From NCBI GenBank assembly GCA_902491625.1, contig CABUIO010000038.1, positions 1 to 12,884 of the forward strand: a DNA stretch of 12,884 nt, read 5' to 3'. A model generated the notes under the pieces. That model was not told where the DNA came from and did not search any database. It worked only from the letters and a program-made list of their open reading frames with translations. The translations under genes were made by a program, and so were the position numbers. Numbering within the stretch: the stretch's first letter is position 1; each line of letters opens with the position of its first letter. Source of the DNA: an uncultured Porphyromonadaceae bacterium. GTDB lineage: Bacteria; Bacteroidota; Bacteroidia; Bacteroidales; Muribaculaceae. Below, in pieces: positions 1-5,407 of this stretch.

Positions 1-38
1 TCCGCTCCAAAATTCTCGACCCTGTCGTTAACAAGCAT
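1..38 (-). CDS. possible start of a further gene, cut by the window edge
   Basis: On the minus strand an ATG at 36-38 opens a frame of 12 codons (MLVNDRVENFGA) that runs off the window without a stop. It lies 15 bases beyond the T-run of the terminator after oxc. The same spacing pattern (hairpin, T-run, short gap, ATG) precedes oxc and fabF, which is the main reason to list it. Twelve residues are too few to recognise a family, and a chance open stretch of this length is common. Confidence 0.15.
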   Translation of the reverse strand, partial: MLVNDRVENFGA

Positions 39-53
39 TATTAAACAACCTCT

Positions 54-114
54 AAAAAGAGTTCGGAGGCATCCCGAAAGATGTCGCAGAGCGCTCTTCC
101 GGGATGTTTCCGAA
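54..114 (-). terminator. intrinsic terminator after oxc
   Basis: Read on the minus strand, starting 11 bases past the oxc stop: TTCGGA pairs with TCCGAA (109-114 with 62-67), then a 2x2 internal loop, then CATCCCG pairs with CGGGATG (100-106 with 70-76). The apical part contains the self-complementary AGAGCGCTCT. A run of five T (54-58) follows shortly after the stem. This is a good rho-independent terminator for the oxalate operon. Confidence 0.8.
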
Positions 115-125
115 TGGCCCCATTG

Positions 126-1865
126 TCATACGGTGTAGTCGATCAAAGGTGTCGGGTTGAGGTAGCCGATGTGGCCGCTCTCTTTGCCGGAGTCGGCGGC
201 TAACTGCACGTCTATCAGACACGGCTGTTTCGAGGCGATCGCCTCACTGAGAGCTGTGGAAAGCTCAGAAGGCGTTGTCACATAGTACGTCTTGGCTCCG
301 AAGGCGTCGCCGAACCTGTCGTAGCGGGCATTGATGTCGAGAGTGGTAGGTGCCGGAGTGCCGGCGCCCGAAGGATTGACACCCACGCCGTTGTAGATGC
401 CGCCGTTGTTGAAGATGACGACTGTGCAGGGGAGCTTGAAGCGGCATATCGTGGAGAAGTCCATTCCGGAGAAGCCGAATGCGGAGTCACCCTCGATGGC
501 CACGACGCTCTTGCCGGTGGCTACGGCGGCGCCGATCGTGGATCCCATGCCCATGCCCATGATGGCCCATGTGGCGCAGTCCACGCGGTGACGGGGCAGC
601 GACATGTCGATCGTGTCTCGGGTGTCGTCGAGTGTGTTGGCGCCCTCGTTGACGAGGATGACGTCGGGATTGGCGGCAAGCGCGGGCTTGATGGCGCCCA
701 GGGCTGTCCAGTGGTTCATCGGCTCGGCTCCGGCGGCTTCGGAAAGTCGCGCCGCAAACTTGGCGTTCTTGACGACTGTCTCTTTCTGCAGCGAGGGAAT
801 CCACGCCGGGTCGGTCTGCATGGTTTTCCCTTTCATGGCTTCCGTGAGTGCGTCGAGCGAGAGCCCGAGGTCGCCGACAACCGGCGCCGCCACAGGCACA
901 TTGCGGTCGATTTCGGTAGCTTCGACGTCAAGCTGGATGAACTTTATGTCCTTGTTCCATTTGCCGCGTCCGAAGGAGAGCATCCAGTTGAGGCGTGCTC
1001 CGACGACCATCACGACGTCAGCCTGCTCCATGATGGTGCTTCGGCATGAGAGCGCGCTCAGCGGTCCGGCGTCGGGCATCAGACCCTTGGCCATCGACAT
1101 CGACAGATAAGGGATCCTGTTGGTTTCGATGAAATCCTTGATCTTGTCGTCGATCTGCGCGTAGGCGGCGCCTTTGCCCAGCAGTATCGCGGGACGCTTT
1201 GCCGAAGCGAGGATTTCGGCTGCGCGTGTCACCGAGGCGGCGTTGGGCACTGTGGCGGCGTAAGGATCGACGGGAGTGTAGAAAAGTTTCTCGGCTTCCG
1301 AGGCGTCCATGATTTCGGCAAGCGCCGGTGTCGTCATGTCGATGTAGACGCCGCCGGGACGACCGCTGACGGCGGCACGGTATGCGCGTGCCACGGCCGA
1401 GGGGATGTCCTTGGCATGGCTGCAGCGGAAGGCAGCCTTCACGAGCGGACGCGCCGTGTTGAGCTGGTCAAGCTGTTCGTAGGTGCCCATGTCCATGTCG
1501 ACCATCGTGGGGTCGGATGCGCCCGAGATCTGGATCATCGGGTAGCAGTTCACGGTGGCGTTGGCCGTGGCTGTCAGTCCGTTGAGGAATCCGAGCGAGG
1601 AAACGGTGAGGAGTATGCCGGGCTTCTTGGTCAGGTAGCCGTAGGTCGCGGCGGCCATTCCGGCCTGTTGTTCGAAGCGGAAGCCGTAGAAATTCATGCC
1701 GACTTTCTGCATGGCGTAGGCGACTTCGGTGACCGGGATGCCCACGAGGCCAAAGACAGTGTCGAGTCCGAGGCGGTGGAGGGACTGGGCCAGAATGTAC
1801 ATGCCTGTGACCTGCTCCGGAAATTTCGGGGCTGTCTTCGTTATATTGTTGGTTGTGTTGTCCAT
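126..1865 (-). CDS. oxc: oxalyl-CoA decarboxylase
   Basis: Thiamine-diphosphate (ThDP) enzyme of the cytoplasm that converts oxalyl-CoA to formyl-CoA and CO2, the second step of CoA-dependent oxalate breakdown. The 579 residues compare with about 565-570 for Oxalobacter and E. coli (YfdU) proteins. Visible features: N-terminal ThDP pyrimidine-binding domain with the cofactor-activating Glu65 (in FRFEQQAG); Tyr129-Glu130 (in GTYEQLDQ), matching the Oxalobacter active-site Tyr-Glu pair; a central domain with GKGAAYAQ and GARLNW; and the C-terminal ThDP-binding motif from EGDSAFGF (458-465) to NNGGIYNG (486-493). Tyr491 and Ser563 (KESGHI) match the residues of the C-terminal lid that closes over substrate. 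All the key residues I can recall are present, so the enzyme should be active. The start is the ATG at 1863-1865, in an A/T-rich context with no Shine-Dalgarno. It lies about 105 bases after the frc stop, with a hairpin between. Known related ThDP enzymes (acetolactate synthase, 2-hydroxyacyl-CoA lyase) are less likely given the close match throughout. Confidence 0.96.
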   Translation of the reverse strand: MDNTTNNITKTAPKFPEQVTGMYILAQSLHRLGLDTVFGLVGIPVTEVAYAMQKVGMNFYGFRFEQQAGMAAATYGYLTKKPGILLTVSSLGFLNGLTATANATVNCYPMIQISGASDPTMVDMDMGTYEQLDQLNTARPLVKAAFRCSHAKDIPSAVARAYRAAVSGRPGGVYIDMTTPALAEIMDASEAEKLFYTPVDPYAATVPNAASVTRAAEILASAKRPAILLGKGAAYAQIDDKIKDFIETNRIPYLSMSMAKGLMPDAGPLSALSCRSTIMEQADVVMVVGARLNWMLSFGRGKWNKDIKFIQLDVEATEIDRNVPVAAPVVGDLGLSLDALTEAMKGKTMQTDPAWIPSLQKETVVKNAKFAARLSEAAGAEPMNHWTALGAIKPALAANPDVILVNEGANTLDDTRDTIDMSLPRHRVDCATWAIMGMGMGSTIGAAVATGKSVVAIEGDSAFGFSGMDFSTICRFKLPCTVVIFNNGGIYNGVGVNPSGAGTPAPTTLDINARYDRFGDAFGAKTYYVTTPSELSTALSEAIASKQPCLIDVQLAADSGKESGHIGYLNPTPLIDYTV

Positions 1866-1896
1866 AATATTAAAAAGAGAAAAGGAAGTTAACAGT

Positions 1897-1961
1897 AAAA
1901 AAGATCCGGTGCCTGCGGGAGTGGAAGCCGTGTGTGGCAGGTTCCACTCCCATGGCTCCGG
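1897..1961 (-). terminator. terminator-like hairpin between frc and oxc
   Basis: Minus strand, 9 bases after the frc stop. The outer stem pairs CCGG-A-GCC with GGC-A-CCGG (1954-1961 with 1906-1913, one A/A mismatch). Inside it is a perfect 10-bp stem, GGGAGTGGAA with TTCCACTCCC (1942-1951 with 1917-1926), and a further GCC/GGC pair around an ACACAC loop. ATC and then six T (1897-1902) follow the base. It has the form of an intrinsic terminator, yet oxc starts only 31 bases later in the same direction. It may be a partial terminator or a message-processing and stability element that sets the frc:oxc ratio. Confidence 0.75.
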
Positions 1962-1970
1962 GGGTGTTAT

Positions 1971-3269
1971 TTATTTATTGTTCTCTTTGGGAAGTGGTGC
2001 GGTGGTGCCGTTCTTGGCAAATCCGGCGATTTGGTCGTCGGTGAAACCGTATTCCTTGAGCACTTCGGCGGTATTTCCGCCCAGTTCGGGGCATGGGCCG
2101 TAGGTCGGCTGGAAGTTGCTCATGGTGAAGGGGACGCCGACAGTGACGAATGTACCGATCTTTCCGCCCTGATCGATCTTCACGAGGGTGTTGCCGTCGT
2201 AAAGGCTCTGGTCGTCCATGAGCTCCTTTGTGTTGATCACGGGGGCGACAGGGACTCCGAACTGAGATAGCTGCTCCGTCACTTCATATTTGGTGCGCTG
2301 CATTGTCCACTGTTCCACGCGGGCGATAAGCTGCTGTTTGTGGCGGTCGCGGGCGTCGGCGGTGTTGAAGTCGGGGTTGGTTAGCCAGTCTTCGAAACCG
2401 AAAGCCTTGCAGGCGAGTTCGAAGTTCTTGGGTTCGCGCTGGAAGATCACGTAGGCGTAGGCGTTGGGGTCGGTCTCATAGCCCTTGCATTTGTATGTCC
2501 AGCCGAGCACGCCGGAACCCTCGGTGTTGCCGGAGCGAGGTACGAAGTCGGGGAATTTCTCATTGGGATACTGCATGTACTGCGTCAGATAGCCGATTCT
2601 GTCGAGGGTGAGCTGGTCACGTGTCTTGATTCGGCAGAGGTTGAGGCAGGCGTTGTGCATCGACTGATAGACGAAGCATCCTTCGCCGGTCTTCTCACGC
2701 TGCACGAGTGCGGCGAGGAGGCCGATGGTCAGGTGCATTCCGGTGTTGGAGTCGCCCAGAGCGGCGCCGCTCTGGGTCGGAATATTGTCGGGACCGGAAT
2801 ACCAGCCTGTCGTGGTAGCGGCGGCTGCGGTCACCTGTGCGATTGGCTCATAGGCCTTCAGGTTCTTGTATTTCGAGCTGAGGGGGAATCCCTTGATTGT
2901 GCCGTAGATGCACCTGGGGTTTAGTTTGTGGATCTCCTCCCAGCTGAAGCCGAGCTTGTCCATTGCGCCCGGATGGAGGTTTTCCACGAAGATGTCAGCG
3001 GTCTGGATGAGTTTCGTGAGGATAGCCTTTCCGTCGGGAGTCTTGGCGTCGAGTGCGAGCGACTTCTTGTCGGAGTTGAGCTGGAGGAAGTAGTAGGAGG
3101 GGCAGTCGGGGTCGAACTGGAGTTCCTTGCGTGTCGCGTCGCCCTTTCCGGGACGCTCGATCTTGATTACTTCGGCTCCGAGCCATGCGAGGAGCTGGGT
3201 GCAGGAAGGACCTGACTGTACTTCGGTGAAATCGATCACCTTGATACCTTGTAATGGGGCAGTGTTCAT
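1971..3269 (-). CDS. frc: formyl-CoA:oxalate CoA-transferase
   Basis: Class III (CaiB/BaiF family) CoA-transferase of the cytoplasm. It moves CoA from formyl-CoA to oxalate, releasing formate and supplying oxalyl-CoA to Oxc. From the ATG at 3267-3269 the protein is 432 residues, against 428 in Oxalobacter. An in-frame ATG 30 codons upstream (3357-3359) would add a leader with no family match, so I prefer the shorter form, starting MNTAPLQGIKVIDFTEVQSG. Visible residues: Gln18 (EVQSGPSCTQ), Tyr140 (KAYEPIAQ) and the catalytic aspartate Asp173 (AALGDSNTGMHL), which forms the aspartyl-CoA anhydride and thioester. The loop that is tetraglycine in Oxalobacter Frc is Glu-Gly-Ser-Gly here (250-253), a departure from the characterised enzymes. 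The close partner oxc supports oxalate as substrate. A related CoA-transferase for another acid is the main alternative. Confidence 0.93.
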   Translation of the reverse strand: MNTAPLQGIKVIDFTEVQSGPSCTQLLAWLGAEVIKIERPGKGDATRKELQFDPDCPSYYFLQLNSDKKSLALDAKTPDGKAILTKLIQTADIFVENLHPGAMDKLGFSWEEIHKLNPRCIYGTIKGFPLSSKYKNLKAYEPIAQVTAAAATTTGWYSGPDNIPTQSGAALGDSNTGMHLTIGLLAALVQREKTGEGCFVYQSMHNACLNLCRIKTRDQLTLDRIGYLTQYMQYPNEKFPDFVPRSGNTEGSGVLGWTYKCKGYETDPNAYAYVIFQREPKNFELACKAFGFEDWLTNPDFNTADARDRHKQQLIARVEQWTMQRTKYEVTEQLSQFGVPVAPVINTKELMDDQSLYDGNTLVKIDQGGKIGTFVTVGVPFTMSNFQPTYGPCPELGGNTAEVLKEYGFTDDQIAGFAKNGTTAPLPKENNK

Positions 3270-3590
3270 AGTAATAAATTGATTTAATGTGTGTTTGATT
3301 GCTTGGTATGGATCTGTATGCCGGACTGCGAATGGAGATCGCGGTCTGTTTTCCGGCATGTTTTCTATAATTCAACTTGCGGGGATGCCTTTTGGTTCAG
3401 CCTGATGCGCTTCCCGGGCACAATTTTTCCGCTATTGTCATTTTTCCCGCTTCCACAGAACATTTCCGCGCGACTGTGTGTTTTTGATAAAGACAAGTTA
3501 AACCGGCTTAATCATAATTAACGAATACGCGTGGTTATGACGACGTCGGTTTCAGAAAAAATGATTGTATAATTTTTAGTGTTATTTATT
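3270..3590. promoter_or_regulatory. divergent intergenic region between frc and the OmpA-like gene
   Basis: These 321 bases have no convincing gene and must hold the promoters of both frc (leftward) and the porin gene (rightward). The part near the porin is A/T rich. TAATTTTT at 3570-3577 resembles the Bacteroidota -7 element TAnnTTTG but lacks a well-spaced -33 partner and would leave a leader of only a few bases. TTAAT-CATA-ATTAA (3507-3520) is a small inverted repeat. I found no full -33/-7 promoter match for frc on the minus strand. A larger inverted repeat is listed separately. Confidence 0.5.
3318..3359 (-). repeat. inverted repeat in the frc leader region
   Basis: ATGCCGG (3318-3324) is the exact reverse complement of CCGGCAT (3353-3359). 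Just inside it, GACTGCG (3324-3330) can pair with CGCGGTC (3340-3346) with one G-T pair. Together they give a two-part stem with a one-sided bulge. It starts 48 bases before the frc ATG, so it could be part of the frc 5' leader or an operator. No T-run follows in the leftward direction, so it is not a typical terminator. Confidence 0.5.
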
Positions 3591-4757
3591 ATGAAAAAGT
3601 TTTTACTTGCAGCCGCCCTCGTAGCGGCCGGAGCCGCGACAATGAACGCACAGCTCCTCAAGGAACCCAAACTTTTCGACAACATGTCGATCGGTCTCGA
3701 CGGCGGTGTGACGACACCTCTCAACCACGGCGCGTTCTTCGGTGACATGCGCGGTGTCGTAGGTCTGCATCTCGACAAGATGATCACACCTGTCTACGGT
3801 GTCGGTGTCGAAGGTCTCTGGGCAGTCAACACTTCAAGCTGGCACGGCCAGGTTAAGAGCAAGACAGCATTCGACTCAGGCTATGTCGGAGCATACGGTA
3901 TCGTCAATCTCAGCTCCCTGTTCTGCGGCTGGGGTTCCGAGCAGGGTCGTGTGTTCGACGTTTCGGCGGTTGCCGGCGCAGGCTGGGGCCACCTTTATGA
4001 GACAGAGATCAAGGACCACAACTTCTTCGGCACTAAAGTCGGACTCAACTTCAACTTCTATCCCACCGAGCGCGTCCAGATAGCCATCAAGCCTTCAGTG
4101 CTCTTCGACATGAGCGACGCGGGCGTAAGCCAGACTTCCGCAGCCTACAACGCCAACAAGGCCACATTCAATCTCCTTGCAGGCGTGAGCGTGAAGCTCG
4201 GCGGCAGCTTCGAATACATGGATCCCTACAATCAGGCTGAGATCGACGCCCTCAACGGACGTATCAACGAACTCCGCGGCGACCTCGACAACTGCGCCAA
4301 CGCCCTCGCTGACGCCCAGGCACGCAACCAGGCTCTCGCAGCCCAGCTCGACGCATGCCAAAAGAAGGCTCCCGAGGTGATCAAGGAATCCAAGGACTTC
4401 CTCCAGACAGTACGCTACGTGTTCTACACAATCGGTAAGAGCAACATCCGCACAGACCAGCTTCCCAACGTGGAGCAGATCGCCGTTTACCTGAAGAATC
4501 ACCCCAAGGCAACAGTCGTAGTCAAGGGTTACGCTTCGCAGGATGGTCCTCTGGATGTCAATGAGCGTCTCGCCAAGCAGCGCGCCGAGTCTGTCAAGAA
4601 CACTCTCATCAACAAATACGGCATCGCAGCCAACCGCATCGACGCCAGCGGTCAGGGTATCGGCCACATGTTTGACGAAGAGAGCTGGAACCGCGTTGCA
4701 ATCTGCATCCTGGAGAACAACGCTCCCGTAAGCACTTCTACCTCTACCAGCAAGTAA
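3591..4757 (+). CDS. OmpA-family outer membrane protein
   Basis: Secreted outer membrane protein of 388 residues. Residues 1-20 form a Sec signal peptide (MKKFLLAAALVAAGAATMNA, probable cut before QLLKEP). Residues 30 to about 205 have alternating polar and apolar strands (SIGLDGGV, VGVEGLWAV, VGLNFNFYP, NLLAGVSVKLGG), consistent with an eight-strand barrel. Residues 214-258 are a predicted coiled coil (INELRGDLDN, LAAQLDACQKK). Residues 270-375 are an OmpA C-terminal domain (VVVKGYAS, LAKQRAESVKNTLINKYGI, WNRVAICI), which usually binds peptidoglycan and ties the outer membrane to the wall. The conserved Asp of the usual GHTD-type motif appears replaced by Ser316, while Arg331 of the RA motif is kept. 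The tail is Ser/Thr rich. The ATG at 3591 is chosen because it begins the signal peptide; a GTG four codons earlier is less likely. In Bacteroidota this family is a major, strongly expressed surface protein. Confidence 0.9.
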   Translation: MKKFLLAAALVAAGAATMNAQLLKEPKLFDNMSIGLDGGVTTPLNHGAFFGDMRGVVGLHLDKMITPVYGVGVEGLWAVNTSSWHGQVKSKTAFDSGYVGAYGIVNLSSLFCGWGSEQGRVFDVSAVAGAGWGHLYETEIKDHNFFGTKVGLNFNFYPTERVQIAIKPSVLFDMSDAGVSQTSAAYNANKATFNLLAGVSVKLGGSFEYMDPYNQAEIDALNGRINELRGDLDNCANALADAQARNQALAAQLDACQKKAPEVIKESKDFLQTVRYVFYTIGKSNIRTDQLPNVEQIAVYLKNHPKATVVVKGYASQDGPLDVNERLAKQRAESVKNTLINKYGIAANRIDASGQGIGHMFDEESWNRVAICILENNAPVSTSTSTSK

Positions 4758-4789
4758 ATCGACCATCAAACACAATCTCTGAACATACA

Positions 4790-4811
4790 CACAGGAGCTC
4801 CGGCTCCTGTG
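4790..4811 (+). terminator. hairpin downstream of the porin gene, weak T-run
   Basis: A perfect 9-bp stem, CACAGGAGC (4790-4798) with GCTCCTGTG (4803-4811), and a TCCG tetraloop, 32 bases after the stop codon. The following bases are T-poor (CTGTTGTC), so termination here is probably partial. It may protect the 3' end of the porin message, with the true stop at the next hairpin. Confidence 0.45.
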
Positions 4812-4870
4812 CTGTTGTCAGACCGCAAAGATTTCTCACAAACAATTACTTCAATAACTATCCCCAACGG

Positions 4871-4907
4871 AGAGGCGGGCGCGGCGATGCGTCCGTCTCT
4901 TTTTTTT
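4871..4907 (+). terminator. intrinsic terminator of the OmpA-like gene
   Basis: AGAGGCGGGCG (4871-4881) pairs with CGTCCGTCTCT (4890-4900) over 11 bp with two G-T pairs and an 8-base loop. It runs directly into eight T (4900-4907). This is a textbook rho-independent terminator about 115 bases past the porin stop codon, and it separates that transcript from acpP. Confidence 0.85.
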
Positions 4908-5016
4908 GAAACCACCTCTTTGATCCTCGAAAAATCGGAAAGAGAGCCGGAGATCGGCGGTTTTTGCACAGAAAAGAGAAGCTTGTGCAGATTTTGAGCG
5001 ATTTATCCCTGAAAAA

Positions 5017-5048
5017 TTTCCGTAATTGAAAAAAAAGTATTTACTTTG
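5017..5048 (+). promoter_or_regulatory. likely acpP promoter, Bacteroidota type
   Basis: TTACTTTG (5041-5048) matches the Bacteroidota -7 element TAnnTTTG except at its second base. TTTC (5017-5020) lies 20 bases upstream, where the -33 TTTG element is expected (19-21 bases). Transcription would begin near 5055, giving a leader of about 45 A/T-rich bases that contains CTCTG-AAA-CAGAG. The match is good but imperfect; mapping of the 5' end would settle it. Confidence 0.55.
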
Positions 5049-5099
5049 CACTCTGAAACAGAGAAAATAATTTATTAACTATATTAAAAACTGAAAGTT

Positions 5100-5336
5100 A
5101 TGTCAGAAATAGCAGACAAGGTAAAAGAGATAATCGTAGACAAACTCAGCGTAGACGAGAACGAAGTTACCCCCACCGCCGAATTCAGCAAGGATCTTGG
5201 TGCCGATTCCCTCGACACTGTAGAGCTCATCATGGAGTTTGAGAAGGAGTTTGGCCTGACAATTCCCGATGAGGATGCAGAGAAGATCACCACAGTAGGC
5301 GACGCTATCGCATATATCGAGAACAACAAGAAATAA
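5100..5336 (+). CDS. acpP: acyl carrier protein
   Basis: Small acidic cytoplasmic carrier of 78 residues, the usual family length. It holds growing acyl chains on a 4'-phosphopantetheine arm during type II fatty acid synthesis. The arm attaches at Ser37 within DLGADSLDTVEL, the conserved site. The rest fits the four-helix fold: helix I MSEIADKVKEIIVDKL, the post-Ser37 recognition helix rich in Glu (VELIMEFEKEFG), and a C-terminal helix with VGDAIAYIE. The start has no Shine-Dalgarno and an A/T-rich leader, as is normal in Bacteroidota. It is followed by fabF in the same direction after a 71-base gap with a terminator-like hairpin. The fabF neighbour supports the housekeeping ACP over a specialised paralogue. 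Confidence 0.97.
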   Translation: MSEIADKVKEIIVDKLSVDENEVTPTAEFSKDLGADSLDTVELIMEFEKEFGLTIPDEDAEKITTVGDAIAYIENNKK

Positions 5337-5355
5337 TCAACGAGTAACCTCATAA

Positions 5356-5398
5356 AACCGGAGGCGAGCCCCGCCGGGCGTTGTCTCCGGTTGTTTTT
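5356..5398 (+). terminator. terminator-like hairpin between acpP and fabF
   Basis: AACCGGAG (5356-5363) pairs exactly with CTCCGGTT (5385-5392). Within it GCCC (5368-5371) pairs with GGGC (5376-5379) around a CGCC loop. Five T (5394-5398) follow after one G. The fabF ATG is only 9 bases beyond the T-run, so no promoter can fit between. Partial termination would leave most transcripts as acpP alone, with readthrough supplying fabF. The stem could also block or expose the fabF start region. Confidence 0.8.
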
Positions 5399-5407
5399 AT
5401 CCTGCCC

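Larger units (their letters stand above)
4758..5099. other. gene-free stretch between the porin gene and acpP
   Basis: These 342 bases contain no ORF I would defend. They hold two hairpins (4790-4811 and 4871-4907) and a likely acpP promoter (5017-5048), each listed separately. TGCACA (4965-4970) and TGTGCA (4984-4989) form a short 6-bp stem. Leader bases 5051-5063 form CTCTG-AAA-CAGAG, a minimal hairpin just after the promoter. The frame opening at 4809 runs straight through a terminator and is not credible as a protein. Confidence 0.6.

Noticed and set aside
588..1110. Two plus-strand open frames of 153 and 168 residues across oxc
   Set aside because: Both lie opposite the conserved oxalyl-CoA decarboxylase sequence and are low-complexity shadows.
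3270..3359. Upstream extension of Frc by 30 residues
   Set aside because: The family starts close to MNTAPLQGIKV, and the extension falls in a non-coding inverted repeat with no similarity to Frc proteins.
4095..4790. Open frame of 231 residues on the minus strand opposite the porin gene
   Set aside because: It is a codon-bias shadow of the OmpA-like gene, whose signal peptide, barrel and OmpA domain are clear. The antisense product resembles no family and has no plausible start region.
4809..4997. Possible 62-residue protein after the porin gene
   Set aside because: The frame reads through a strong terminator (4871-4907), has no initiation context and shows no protein-like character.
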